From: Silene latifolia | Taxonomy: Eukaryota; Streptophyta; Magnoliopsida; Caryophyllales; Caryophyllaceae | NCBI RefSeq assembly: GCF_048544455.1 | Contig: NC_133535.1 | Coordinates: 84,568,120-84,632,119, forward strand | DNA length: 64,000 nt | Direction of reading: 5' to 3' | Shown here: in pieces, positions 22,847-33,983 of the stretch | How the letters are laid out: each line of letters starts with the position of its first letter | Position numbering within the stretch: position 1 is the first letter of the stretch | The notes under the pieces: model-generated | Database searches by the model: none | The model's input: the letters and a program-made list of their open reading frames with translations, nothing else | What the model was told of the DNA's origin: nothing | Position numbers and translations under genes: made by a program

Positions 22847-24684
22847 ATGGTCCCGTCTTCAGCTTCATCCAACAACAACAATGACAACAAAGATATTACA
22901 ACTACTCAGCTAGCAGCCTGCTCACCACTCTTAAGGTCACCCTGGACCGTGCCGAGACCCGTATCGACACCCTGGAAAACAAGGAAACTGGAGAACACAA
23001 CAGTCCGCCTTTGACTGAAACTGAGAAACTTTTGGAGGAACAACTCCTAGCCCGTGGTAACAACAACCACCTTGAGAACAATCAAAGATTCGAACCCGTT
23101 GGGGATCAATTACCCGACAACTTTACCTTGACTTATGTACCCAAGTTCAAGGGACTGGAGGACCCACTCAATCACATTCGGGCTTTCAAAGATTACATGT
23201 CTATCAAGGGGGTCAAACAAGAACTCTCCACCCAGATCTTTCCATCATCCCTGGAACCGATTCCCTGCCAGTGGTACTATTCCCTCGACCCCAAGAACCT
23301 TACTACTTGGGACGAAGTCGTTGTTGAATTTGCTAAATAATACGCCGACAATGTCGAAATCCAAGATAACACCCGCACTCTTGAGGTCCTGACTCAAAAT
23401 GAAAAGGAAGGGTTCACGGAATTCCTAACCCGTTGGAGGAGGGTAAGCACTCAATTGGTCAGTAAGCCGAGTGAATCAATTCTGGTGGAGAAATTTGTCA
23501 ACAACCTCCGCCCAGTTTATGCCAACCTGTTGAGATATCAAAACATCAAAACGTTCCAGAACCTACAAATCCTCGAGACCCGCGTTGAAGACGACCTCCG
23601 CAAGGGCGTCCTAGCCAAAACCACTGGTAGAGGCTATCAAGGATCCACGTCAACTGGATCTCGCCCCTATGGTCAAACAAACAAAATTGATGAGGTCAAT
23701 CTCCTCGAACCAACCACAAAGAAAACTGAGCGTCCTCAAAGTGTATTCAGAAACTTGGGATCAACCTATGCCCGTACCCTAAGAAGACTCATGGACCAAG
23801 GGAAACTACAACCGATTGGGCCTACTTCGGACCCATCTGAGGCTAAGAAAACCCATTTCTAGAATCCCAATGCCTATTGCCAGTATCACCAGGGAATGGG
23901 TCATTACACGGAAGCCTCCTTTAAAATCAAGCACATCATCCAAGATATGATCGAGAAAGGAGAACTACCTTTGCCTCCACCCACAAAACCAAACAACAAA
24001 ACAAACCCCTTGGGAATCCATGCCATCTTTGATGACGAGCCAACCTTGGATTGCTCGCACCTCATCTTACCATTTGATGACAAGGTGAATGCCTTGGAGA
24101 AGGATACCTCAGGCGGGATATTCGTATTCAGCGCCGCAACCATGCTCACCATGTTCCAATAGGTTGAGGAAGCCATAGCCAGTCTCTCGGAAAAGATTAC
24201 CCGACTTGAGAACGCCTACCACCGATTGATTTTCAACCCACCAACGCCAACACCGTATCCGAGGGAAGGTCCTCCAAACGCCCAAAACTGCCCTCACCAG
24301 AAAGGATTGTTTCCGCGACCATTCTGGCATGCACCCCACAATAATCAACCCTACAATAATCAACTCCACAAAAATTACCCTCACAAAAACTTCCCTCATA
24401 AAAATTATCTACCGAGGAATACCTCTCCAAGGTACCCTCGAGATCCCGAAATCAACGGTATCTGGAGAGACGACGCAGAGGATGTCTACATGGTTCCGAG
24501 AAAGGGTAAACAAGCAAAAGATATCGGTCATCTTACCCGGTCCGGACGCCCCTACCAAAACCCGAACAATTCAACAGTCATTCCAATAACGAATGACCAG
24601 GTTGTCCTGGACATGGACACCCAACCCAAGGTTCCTGAAAAATTGATCCTTAAACAACTGTAAAAATGAAAGGCCGAGATTTCG
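22847..24684 (+). pseudogene. gag of Tat/Retand-like element A
   Basis: Gag of a Ty3 element. The ATG at 22847 (MVPSSASSNNNN) is the likely start; a frameshift near 22915 moves the frame to the one used by everything up to 25867. The capsid domain is at about 23120-23560 (PKFKGLEDPLNHIRAFKDYM, WYYSLDPKNLTTWDEV, LTQNEKEGFTEFLTRWRR). A second block with CQYHQGMGHYTE near 23880-23915 is of the zinc-finger-like type seen in this group. In-frame stops are at 23338-23340, 23860-23862, 24160-24162 and near 24661 and 24667; most are TAG/TAA where Gln fits. Dead copy. Confidence 0.85.
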
Positions 24685-25320
24685 ATGTGGCAATTGTTTG
24701 CTACATCCTTCGAGCATCGGCAAGCTTTGCAACAAGCCTTGGGAAAGTTGACAGTTCCCTCTACCTCCTCTCCCGAAGAAGTGGTGGAACATATGACAAG
24801 GGATGTCCCCGACCTGAGCAACCCGGTCATCATCACTGACAAAGATATCCCTCCATTCGGAGCCAACCATAACCTGACCCTATACATTACCGTACAATGC
24901 CTCAAGAAGAATGTGCCTATGATTCTAGTGGATTACGGATCCACGGTTAATGTCATTCCCCTCAAGACGGCTCACAGACTGGGTATCAAAGAAGTTGATT
25001 TGGTCCCAACCAATCAAGGAGTACGCGCTTATGATGGCACTCGTCGTAAGGTTGCGGGGTTTATCACCTTGACCATTGCGACTGGACCCTTGGAAATACA
25101 AGCCAGTTTTTAGGTGGTCGACATCGACGCCTCTTTCAACATGCTTCTGGGACGCCCCTGGATTCACGCCGTCAAGGCCGTCACCTCAACCCTTCATCAG
25201 AAAATCAGGGTCCCTTTCAACAGGAAGACAATCACAATTCCCGCTTCCCCGATCAAGGCTATTATGAAAAAGGGAATAGCCTCCCAAGTCATTGAGGAAG
25301 ACGACAACGAAATATAGGGA
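24685..25320 (+). pseudogene. retropepsin-like protease of element A
   Basis: Aspartic protease that processes the polyprotein. The active-site block reads PMILVDYGSTVNVIP (near 24918-24962), the Tat-type form in which Asp is followed by xGS rather than DTG or DSG. The C-terminal block FNMLLGRPWIHAV (near 25137-25175) is the usual Ile/Leu-Leu-Gly-Arg-Pro motif of Ty3 proteases. TAG stops at 25111-25113 and 25315-25317 break the frame, each likely from a CAG codon. Confidence 0.85.
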
Positions 25321-25867
25321 TTCCAAGCTGTGAATGCCTTAACCAATGAATCAGCACCGTTTGATTGTGACCCGTTCTCCAACTTCACAATCAACTGCAT
25401 TTTGATGCGCCAGGGATATTTCCCGGGCTTGCCCCTCAATCCGCTGAAAAGCACCTTGCCTCCCTTGAAACAAGCTAATGTCCCCAACATACCCTTCAGC
25501 CTAGGCTACGAGCCTACCGATAAAGACATCCAGGAGATGAACCTCCTAATACGGAAACGCAAAAAGCACGGAGTCATCCTCCGTCCCTACCATTTGACTC
25601 TCAATGGATACTTCTCCCCCGAGGGAGAATCCGAGCTCTACAACGGCTTTCTTGAGCTGATCTATGATTTCGTAGCCAAGGTCAAATGCCCGGGTGTAGA
25701 AGTTTTTCAAGACTGCTACTTCATCCCCGACAACACCAAAGCTGCGTCGACCAAATCTGAGTCAACCCCTTACCTCGATGGACAAGCCGTCAGTCTCCTC
25801 TTCGGAGAGGACAACATCAAGCACCTCGGCTATGAGGAAATCATCAACATTGCTCTAAAAGACAACC
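25321..25867 (+). pseudogene. protease-RT linker of element A, cut by element H
   Basis: The open frame continues to 25867 with no known domain; such a linker (FDCDPFSNFTINC..., YLDGQAVSLLFGEDNIKHLG) stands between protease and RT in Tat elements. At 25868 the LTR of element H begins. The frame seems to run to 25947, but its last 26 codons are H sequence, because the same bases recur at 61867-61922. Some A codons between here and RT are missing. Confidence 0.7.
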
Positions 25868-26636
25868 TGCAGTGTAAGCTATGGAGACAGACACAATTTG
25901 AACAAACCCTGAAACAGACAAGGAGCAATTTCCAGGGAATGCAATAAACTTGAGGAATTTTGTACAAATAGTAAATGGACTTGAAAAATTATGAAACTTG
26001 GTGAAAATTTAGTTAAAATGGTAAACATAAACTGTGTCAAATCTCAGAACTTTGCACACAGCCTAAATATTTTTAATAAATAGAAAACCAGTCTGACACA
26101 GGTGAAATTTCAGACAGTTTTCTCAGTTGGATTGATGGACACTTTTTGTGACTTAGAAATCAGGATATAATTATCAAATTGACCCTCAAGTAAGCACAGA
26201 AGGTTAACTTAATAATTTGGGGTAGTTAAGACTGAATTGTTCAAGCAAGCACATAATCAATTCAACTCAACCAGACAATGCACTTAAAATAGCTCAAGCA
26301 AGCACAACCCTCTTCTAAGTAACACCACAGATCCTTAATCAATGCCTAAGCAAGCACAAGGTATTATCAAGTCTGACTTATAACTAAGACTCAGCAAAGT
26401 TAGAAGATTTGCAAATTTTTGAGAGAAATCTCAAGGTTTTCATTAATCAAAGTCTGAGTAAAACAGACTGAGGAATGGTCCTTATATAGGGCTTCCTGTG
26501 AAGTTTGAGTACATGTAAAATCCTAGATAACTCCATCTAAGGGCCAGGATTAAACTTAAAAAGCAAACAAGAGTAGTGGAATTATTTTACAATGGATACA
26601 AAAGAAATTAAGGCAAACTGAACAAGAACAAAAGAG
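25868..26636 (-). repeat. 3' LTR of Ty3 element H, with stem-loop array
   Basis: Its end at 25868 (minus strand reads ...GCTTACACTGCA) matches the 5' LTR remnant at 61867-61922. A minus-strand TATA box (CTATATAAGG) lies at 26481-26490. Downstream of it, at 26365-26170, are four stem-loops whose plus-strand loops share CAAGCAAGCACA (sense: TGTGCTTGCTTG). The start of the LTR is not determined; near 26637 the sequence joins a broken end of element C. No ORF. Confidence 0.7.
26170..26365 (-). other. four stem-loops with a shared loop in the H LTR
   Basis: Arms: 26170-26184 with 26202-26216 (13 of 15 paired, one of them G-T); 26233-26239 with 26258-26264 (7 of 7); 26282-26292 with 26310-26320 (9 of 11); 26341-26346 with 26360-26365 (6 of 6, one G-T). 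The arms differ in sequence, while the loops between them all contain (sense strand) TGTGCTTGCTTG or, in one, TGTGCTTACTTG. They lie about 115-320 nt downstream of the TATA box, so they would be in the transcript. Confidence 0.7.
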
Positions 26637-27446
26637 CTTTGCAATCTTTGTAATGAGCCCTCCATTAACAATGTGTTTCATCCCATCATCATCACCGTTT
26701 CTAAACTTAGCCCACTTCTCAAGTAGCACAAGAGGCGCATTAAAATGGTACCCACCCCTTCCTTGGATATCGAGATAAGACTCCATGAACACAAGATCGA
26801 GTTCGTTCACAATTGCCGGGTCTCGGCGAGCAAGGAGGGTGCTGGAAAGAAACCGGTAGGTGAGTCTCAAAATAGGGTTTTGAATGTGGAAAGCTAGACA
26901 CTCTTTGATGTACATGAAATCTCAGCCGGTCATGGCCCTCCATAGGGGTGCAACACTATATCTCTTTGGTTTTGATGTCCGGGTAGGCGAGACATCGAGA
27001 CCAAGCACATTAGCAAATTCCACTAGAGTCATCATTCTTGAAACACTCTCCAACCTAAATTCTATGCATATCGTTCTATTCAAGGTTGTGATTTTCAAGA
27101 AGCTTAAAAATTCAAGAACAAGGGATCGGTAGGTTTGCTCGTGCATGTAAAATAGGGTAGAGAGACCAAACAATTCAAAAAGGGCTTCCATTTGATGGTA
27201 AATCCCAAGCTTCCTTAAAGTTCTATGACATAAAAACTTAGTAGGGAGAATGTTCTTGCGAAGAAGTCGGTGAAAAACGAGCTTTTGCACATCATTTATG
27301 AATTCAACATTAGAGAAGTCATCAAGCTTGGTAAGATCCACAATTTCTTCATGCTCCCTCCTTAGAGTGTTGATGTGAGAAGTAGAAGAGCTTCCTCTTA
27401 CTCTTGGTCTTCTTTTATCCCTAAATGAAGATCCCTTTGGTCCCAT
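26637..27446 (-). pseudogene. env-position ORF (ATHILA ORF-1-like) of element C, truncated
   Basis: A diverged relative of the D ORF at 38773-40377. Shared blocks include SLVLEFLSFLKIT, IEFRLESVSRMMTLVEFANVLGL and NGGLITKIAK. I take the ATG at 27444-27446 (MGPKGSSFRDK) as start because it aligns with the D and B starts. A frame break near 26922 divides it, and homology ends at about 26637 inside the protein, where H LTR sequence starts; the C-terminus and the 3' LTR of C are lost by deletion. Confidence 0.75.
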
Positions 27447-27598
27447 TCTTTGATTGTGGTGTTGGAATTTTTGATTTGTTGAAGTATGGAGATGCTCTTT
27501 GTGGATTGAATCTTGATTTTGAAACCCTAGAAATTGGGGCTTTTTGATTTTGTGGCATGAAAGAGTGTTTGGGATATGCTTTGGAGTCATAAGAAGGT

Positions 27599-28045
27599 GG
27601 GTTTTTATAGTACAAGTGGAAGGAAGGGTGATGTGTAACAAGTTGTGTGGTGGGGAGAATTAAAATTGGAAAAATCGGGAGTGAAGGCCGCAGGGAGACG
27701 AGCGGACTCGGGCTCGGGACGCTCGGATTCTCTCATTCTGGGACGAGCGGATTCCTGGGAAGACGCTCGGATTCTCTTACAGCAGATTTTTGCAAAATTT
27801 GAAGCAGCCAAGACGAGCGGATCGAGCACAGGACGAGCGTCTTTTCTGAAGCAAGACGAGCGTCTTTTCTCAAAGACGAGCTAATTCTGTTACATGAACT
27901 TTTCTTAAAATGTTGCAGCAAAAAGACGAGCGGATTGATCTTCAGACGCTCGGATTCTTGCTGGACGAGCGGATTCTCAATTAGACGGGCGTCTTTCTTC
28001 AAACCGAGCGGATTTCCTCCTTAGACGCTCGGATTTCTTGCTGCG
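27599..28045 (-). promoter_or_regulatory. CG-rich palindrome array and TATA box before the env-position ORF of C
   Basis: About fifteen GACGAGCGGATT / GACGCTCGGATT / GACGAGCGTCTT motifs fill 27680-28045. In the sense direction they are followed by CTATAAAAACCC on the minus strand (27599-27610), a good TATA box, and the ORF starts about 155 bp later. The order matches B and D. Confidence 0.55.
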
Positions 28046-28275
28046 GATTCCCTTTGATTTCCTTGACTCCGATAAAAGCTTCCCCACACTTGAAAACTAG
28101 TTCCTTCCTTCATCAAAAATCATTATTGACCCTCCCTCACTTACTCTCATGGAAAGAATTTATGTTTATGATAAAAGGAATGCAACAAAACTATAAGTAC
28201 AAGTTAAAGGGGTTAGTATATTTACAAGTGGTGGTTTAGGGAGGACTCCACCAAACTCTCCTTTTGATGATTCCT
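28046..28275 (-). other. spacer between pol and the palindrome array of C
   Basis: No gene. The last part (28235-28265, plus strand GGTTTAGGGAGGACTCC) is the same as 41380-41405 in element D, where it follows protease instead of integrase. Confidence 0.6.
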
Positions 28276-29510
28276 TCAAGGATGAAGAGGCCCGAGGTAG
28301 GTGACCTCGACCTCTCTAATAAATGCTCCCTCATAATATAGCTTCAATCTTTGACCATTGACCTTGAATTTGCTTCCATCTTCCGCCTTGATTTCAAAAT
28401 CCCCATACTTTCCAACCTCGGTGATCACATAGGGACCCATCCATCTAGAGTTCAACTTTCCCGGAAAGAGTCGATATCGGGAATTGAATAGAAGGACTTT
28501 ATCCCCCTTGTTCAAGGCTTTTTGCTTGATCCTCTTGTCATGGAGCAATATTGTCCTTTCCTTGTAGATCTTGGCATTCTCATAAGATTGTAGTCGGAAT
28601 TCTTCCAACTCTTGAATTTGTATCATCCTCTTTTGACCACTTAATTTGAGATCAAGGTTAAGGGCTCGGATTGCCTAAAAAGCTTTGTACTCTAATTCAA
28701 TTGGCAAGTGGCATGCTTTTCCATAAACAAGCTTGTAAGGAGAGGCTCCTATGGGAGTTTTATAGGCCGTCCTATAAGCCCAAAGAGCGTCATCAAGCTT
28801 TGTGCTCCAATCCTTTCGGGTCTTGTTTACAACTTTCTCAAGAATTTGCTTGATCTCTCTATTCGAAACTTCAACTTGACCGCTTGTTTGAGGATGATAT
28901 CCTAAGCCGGTTCTATGTTGAACACCATACTTGGTCAAAAGGGATGCGAGCTTTTTTTCATGAAAATGCGTTCCTCCATCACTTATGATGCTCTAGGGAC
29001 TCCGAATCTTGGGAAGATTATTTTCTTGAAGAGCTTGGTGACCGTCTTTGCATCATCGTTTGGGGTGGCAATTGCCTCCACCCAGTTTGAGATGTAATCT
29101 ACGGCCACAAGGATATACTTATTCCCATTGGATGTCACAAATGGCCCTTGGTAGTCGATCCCCCAAACGTCGAAGATTTCCACCTCTTGTATGCCCCTTT
29201 GTGGCATTTCATTCCTCCAAGAGATATTCCCCGTCCTTTGACAAGCATAACAATGAATGATAAATTCCCTTGTATCTTGAAACATCGTAGGCCAATAGAA
29301 GCCCGATTGAAGAATTTTTGCAATGGTTCTCCTTGCTCCATGGTGCCCACCGTAAGGTGACGAGTGGCATCCTTCCAAGATTCCTTGGACTTCCCATTGA
29401 GGGATGCACCTCTGGTAGAGCCCATCACTACACTCTTTGTAGATATTTGGGTCATCCCAAAAGTACCTTTTTACTTCGAATAGGAACCTCTTCCTTTGGT
29501 TATAGTTCAA
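28276..29510 (-). pseudogene. Athila-type integrase of element C
   Basis: The zinc-binding block HHGARRTIAKILQSGFYW ... CYAC is at about 29240-29365, followed by the catalytic core with Asp in VWGIDYQGPF (near 29155) and Asp in a SDGGTHF block near 28960; the Glu lies in [16 protein letters not shown] near 28860. A stop or frame break lies between 28938 and 28983, and another near 28626-28675. The C-terminal domain (NKGDKVLLFNSRYRLFPGKL, RWMGPYVI) runs to 28276. It is the third part of the pol region of C. Confidence 0.88.
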
Positions 29511-29588
29511 ATTTGGAGGGAGTACTCTTCCAACGATATAGTTGGTATAATCGGCAAACCATGGGGTGATGTGCCTTTCAAGTTGGGT

Positions 29589-30062
29589 TTAAATGGCCAT
29601 TAAGATATCGTCGGGAAATGAGTCATTGATCGGCGTTTCTCCTTGTTCATCATGAAACCAGATCCTTGACAAGTGATCCGCTACTACATTTTCGGCTCCT
29701 TTCTTGTCTCTTATTTCCAAGTCGAATTCTTGAAGAAGAAAAATCCATCTCAACAACCTTGGTTTTGCCTCTTTCTTTATCAAGAGGTGTCGGAGAGCAC
29801 GGTGATCCGAAAAGACAATCACTTTGGATCCAAGTAAGTAGGAACGGAATTTGTCCAAAGCATAGACAATGGCAAGAAGCTCTTTCTCGGTGGTATCACA
29901 GTTCACTTGGGAGGGATCAAGAGTCTTGCTTATATAGTAGATGGCATGACGAGCTCTTCCTACCCGTTGGCCAAGAACCGCTTCAACGGCGTAGTTACTA
30001 GCATCACACATAATCTCGAATGGTAGTTCCCAATTTGGAGGTTGAATGATCGGTGCCGAGAT
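29589..30062 (-). pseudogene. Athila-type RNase H of element C
   Basis: Family blocks are [15 protein letters not shown] (near 29965-30010), [30 protein letters not shown] (near 29865-29955), [11 protein letters not shown] and [25 protein letters not shown] (near 29665-29790). Asp of CDAS and Glu of TEKELL are catalytic residues of this fold and are present. It follows RT after a stop near 30117 and ends with a stop at 29589-29591. Confidence 0.88.
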
Positions 30063-31315
30063 TCATGCTTCCTTGATTCTATTAAAGGCTTCAACACACT
30101 CATCAGTGAAATGGAATTAGGCATCTTTAAGTAAGAGTTGAGTGAGGGGTTTCGCTATTTTTGAAAAATCTTTTATGAAACGGCGATAGAAACCCGGGTG
30201 ACCGAGAGAACTTCTCACCCCTCTAACATTCACGGGAGGTGGGAGTTTCTCTATCACCTCAACCTTAGCTTTATTGACCTTGATGCCCTTTTCCGAGATT
30301 AAATAACCCAAAACAATTCCTTCATTGACCATGAAGTGACACTTTTCCCAATTTAAAACAAGACTAACATCTTCACATTTTTGCAATACAAGAGAAAGAT
30401 TATGCAAGCATGAGTCAAAGTCTTTTCCATAAACGCTAAAATCATCCATAAAAACTTCCATTATGGTCTCTAGGTAATCGGAGAAGACACTCATCATGCA
30501 TCTTTGGAAAGTTGCGGGGGCATTACACAAGCCAAAAGGCATCCTCCTATACGCAAAAGTACCATAAGGGCATGTGAAGGTGGTCTTATGTTGGTCATTC
30601 GGGTGTATAGGGATTTGGAAGAATCCCGAATACCCGTCGAGGTAACAAAAGAATTTGTTGGAGGCTAACCTCTCAAGCATTTGGTCAATGAATGGTAGGG
30701 GAAATGATCCTTTCTTGTTACGGAATTCAATTTTCGATAGTCAATGCACATACGCCAACCGGTGATCTTCCTTGTGGGTATTAGCTCATTCTTTTCGTTT
30801 GTCACCACCGGGGTACCTCCTTTATTAGGTACCACTTGAAAGGGACTAACCCACAAAGAGTCTGATATGGGATATATGATTCCCGCATCAAGTAATTTCA
30901 TAACCTCTCCCTTGACAACTTCTTGCATGTGGGGGTTTAATCTCCTTTGAGATTGGATGGTAGGTCTATGGTCCTCCTCTAGATGAATTCTATGCATACA
31001 AAAGTTGAGACTTATCCCCTTAAGGTCATCTAGACTATAACCTATAGCCTTTTCATGTTGCTTCAACACATCAAGCAACTTTCCCAATTGGCTTTCATCA
31101 AGTCTATCATTAACAATCACGGGTTTGGTCTTTGATTCATCAAGGTAAGCATATTTCAAATTTGGGGGAAGGGGTTTTAAAGTAGGGATTTGTACCTCAC
31201 TTTCCTCCTTTGAAGGTTCATTGAGAATTTTCTCCATTTCCATTAGACACTCCATTCTCATAGCATGTTTAACTTGTTCTTCGGGCTCATCAATCTCGTC
31301 ATACTCGAATTCCAT
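30063..31315 (-). pseudogene. Athila-type reverse transcriptase of element C
   Basis: The N-terminal part is in 30665-31315 (WRMCIDYRKLNSVTRKDHFP near 30715-30775) and the core in 30117-30680 (YLDGYSGFFQIPIH, TFTCPYGTFAYRRMPFGLCNAPATFQ, and the catalytic FMDDFSVYG near 30430-30460). FMDD instead of YVDD is normal for Athila. The two parts are in different frames, so a frameshift lies near 30690. All catalytic Asp residues are still readable. Confidence 0.9.
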
Positions 31316-31330
31316 GACGAATTCCTCTTG

Positions 31331-31618
31331 CTATTGGGCTTGTAAGATTTCTTCTAGGATTGATTGCTCATGTTCTATAGGTTGATATGCTTCCACAAGG
31401 ATGTTATTTACTAATTCGGATTGCTTATGAGTTAGTTCTTTGTTAGCTAGAGTGACCTCAAAAAGATCTACCTCCAACTCCCAATACATATTTTTAGCCT
31501 CATTTGCTTCTAAGGCTTCCAATGCTTGCATGGGGTCTTTGAAGAAAGGTATACTTAAGTGGTCCTCTACAAAATAATCTATAAGATCCATCTTGCAAAA
31601 TATCAAACAACTTGAAAA
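31331..31618 (-). pseudogene. pol N-terminal extension of element C fused to the 5' leader
   Basis: The first codons (MFSSCLIFC) come from the leader and are the same as those before gag in element D, but the text then passes straight to a polymerase-type linker (MDLIDYFVEDH...), not gag. A TAG stop at 31331-31333 separates it from RT in the same frame. So gag and protease are absent, with the joint a few bases after the conserved TTTTGCA of the leader. Confidence 0.7.
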
Positions 31619-31712
31619 CAATTAGAACAAACCTTGAGGAGTTTTACTTCCCCAAGGCAAAGAAAGACACAACTAATAACAATCTAAGAAAATCTAAATC
31701 AAGTTAACACCG

Positions 31713-31730
31713 TCCCCGGCAACGGCGTCA
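31713..31730 (-). promoter_or_regulatory. primer binding site of element C (tRNA-Asp)
   Basis: The minus strand reads TGACGCCGTTGCCGGGGA, which matches the tRNA-Asp site except for one change at the third base. It lies four bases from the LTR. Confidence 0.88.
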
Positions 31731-31734
31731 TTTT

Positions 31735-33512
31735 TGGTCGATACCTCTCGCGAGGTTTAGTTTTCGGTACTTGTCGTTAGGAGCACCTAGACAAAAACAA
31801 TATTTATAACTCCACAAACAACTCTACTATTAGTAAAGAGGCAACTAAAGGTCGGATCCCAAGGGACGGGTATTGAAGTGAGATTTTCAATTGCAACTAG
31901 CGGTGTCCAGGGGTGTCACAATTTAGGGTTCGAATAGAAGATCACTAAACTAAATAGCAATGAAAGTAAACAAGCAAGATGATTAAAAAGGGATGTAAAC
32001 AATTTATAAAAGGCACTAGGGTGTCATGGGGTCATAGGGGATTCATGGGAATTGATCATACAAACATATTCTCAAATTATAAGCAAGCAATTATTGTTGT
32101 GATGGATCGAGTTGGTTTATATCTTACAATCCTAGGAAAGTTTGGGTCCCGGAGCCGAATCGATTAGATTGTACAACACCTACAAGTCAACTTAATCTTC
32201 CCCACTCAACTATATGCATGGTCTAATGAGACTCGAGTTGGTTTATGTCTTACAAGTCTCATTGAAAAGATAGGTGATGGGTAAAAAATGCAAGGATTCA
32301 TAGGCTCGCATTTCATCAAACATAACATGTGCATAAGTTGAGATCACAACAAGCAAGCAAATAAACTATGAAAACATATTAATTTAAGCATGAATCATCC
32401 CCCATGTTGGTTTCCCCTAATTACCCATTAACGCTAGCTAAGGAAACTACTCACTCATTATCATGTTGAACATGCTAGCAAGGTTGTCAATCATACCAAA
32501 AAAGTAAAACATGATGAATAAATGAAGATGATTAACAATAATTAAAAAGGGATTAAGAGAATTATACCTACTAATGATTCCAATAATAAAGCAAATAATA
32601 ATAGAAGTACTTAATGATTGATTGGAAGTTTGTCAATCTCCCAATAATAACCCAAATAATCTTCAATTACCCAAAATGAGATGAACAAAAGAGAGATTAA
32701 GGAAATGAGATTTGTATTAAGACTTGATTAAAAGTTGATTACAAGATTAAAGAGAGATTAGATTGATATAAAATACACTAGAGATTGATAAGAAGAACAT
32801 GATAATCTAATTAGACTAATGGGGTATTTATAGTGGGGGATTAGGTACACAAATTAGGGTTTACTAAGGGCTTAAATGACGATTAAGTCCTTGAGGAATC
32901 GCTCCTCTCAGAAAAATATGCGAGTCTCCTTTTTGCTAGTCTTTCCTGAGGTATTCGCATCCTTCATAGAGCAAGAAGAAAACGAAATAGCTGTCACACA
33001 ATCCAAGCGTCCAGGGCACGGGACGAGCGGATTGTGGGTCTTTTGGATGAGCGGATTTGTTGGGTGGACGGGCAGATTGTGGTGGTTTTGGACGAGGTTC
33101 CCTCTGAGGAAGACACTCGGATTCCTTGTGCTGGACGGGCGTCCAGTAGGCAATCCGCTCGGATTCTTGATCATATTCTTCCCTTCTTCTTGTCTTCCTT
33201 TTTCTTCATACAATCCTTGAAGATTTCGTCGGGAATGCAAGGATCTTTTCTCATCATTGCCCATCTACTACAATATGTACAAAGGCCTTCTAGTCTTGTC
33301 TTCTCTTTGATGCTTGGTCATTGAATTCAATCAATTTAGCTCCATTTTGCCATGAAAATGCAAGGTTTGCACTCCTTTCCTACCAAGGGATCAAAACCTC
33401 AAAGAATATGCAAAACAAAGGATTAAAGACAATAAATGACCCTAATATGCACTAAAAAGCATGGGAACAAGGCTAATTCGGGGACTAAATATGCTCAAAT
33501 AATGGTCACATC
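31735..33512 (-). repeat. 5' LTR of Athila-like element C
   Basis: A 1.78 kb LTR (plus orientation TGGTCGATAC ... GTCACATCA) related to the D LTRs but diverged at the U5 end. The minus-strand TATA box (CTATAAATACCCC) is at 32821-32833, and the CG-rich palindrome cluster at 33010-33165 lies upstream of it; it contains CTGGACGGGCGTCCAG (33131-33146). The right edge falls inside the RNase H domain of element H. The 3' LTR is missing. Confidence 0.85.
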
Positions 33513-33983
33513 ATTATGGCTCAGTTTGTGTTGGCCATTGATGTATTTCAGGGCCTCATGATCTAAGTACAACACAAATGGCTTGGGTTTTAGGTAATGA
33601 CCCCAATGTGTAAGGGCCCTGATGATGGCATAGAATTCTCTGTCATAAGTGGAGTACCTCAACTTTGCCCTATTCAGTTTCTCACTGAAGTAGGCCACTG
33701 GTTTTTGACCCTGGATTAGGAAAACTCCTATTCCAACTCCACTAGCATCACACTCTACCTCAAATAACTGTTTAAAGTGAGGTAGTTTCAGAATGAGAGT
33801 CTCACACATCAACTTCTTGATTTTCTCAAAGGACTGCTGAGCAGCTTCAGTCCAATGGAAATCTCTATTTCTCATGTACTCAGTGATTGGTGCAACAACT
33901 GTGCTAAAGTTCTTGATGAATCTCCTGTAAAAAGATGCAAGACCATGGAATCTCCTTTTGTGATTGTTTGTGGAACTGGCCAT
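33513..33983 (-). pseudogene. RNase H and RT thumb of element H, cut by element C
   Basis: Blocks GLASFYRRFIKNFSTV, FEVECDASGVGIGVFLIQ, PVAYFSEKLNRAKLRYSTYDREFYAIIRAL and FVLYLDHEALKYI are those of a chromovirus-type Ty3 RNase H with its Asp and Glu residues. The domain is open to 33513, where the LTR of C begins. The rest of RNase H and the integrase of H are not in the window and were probably removed by the deletion that joined C to the H LTR near 26637. Confidence 0.88.

Noticed and set aside
25868..25947. End of the A reading frame up to 25947 as A protein
   Set aside because: The last codons match the U5 remnant of H at 61867-61922, so they are LTR sequence read in frame by chance.
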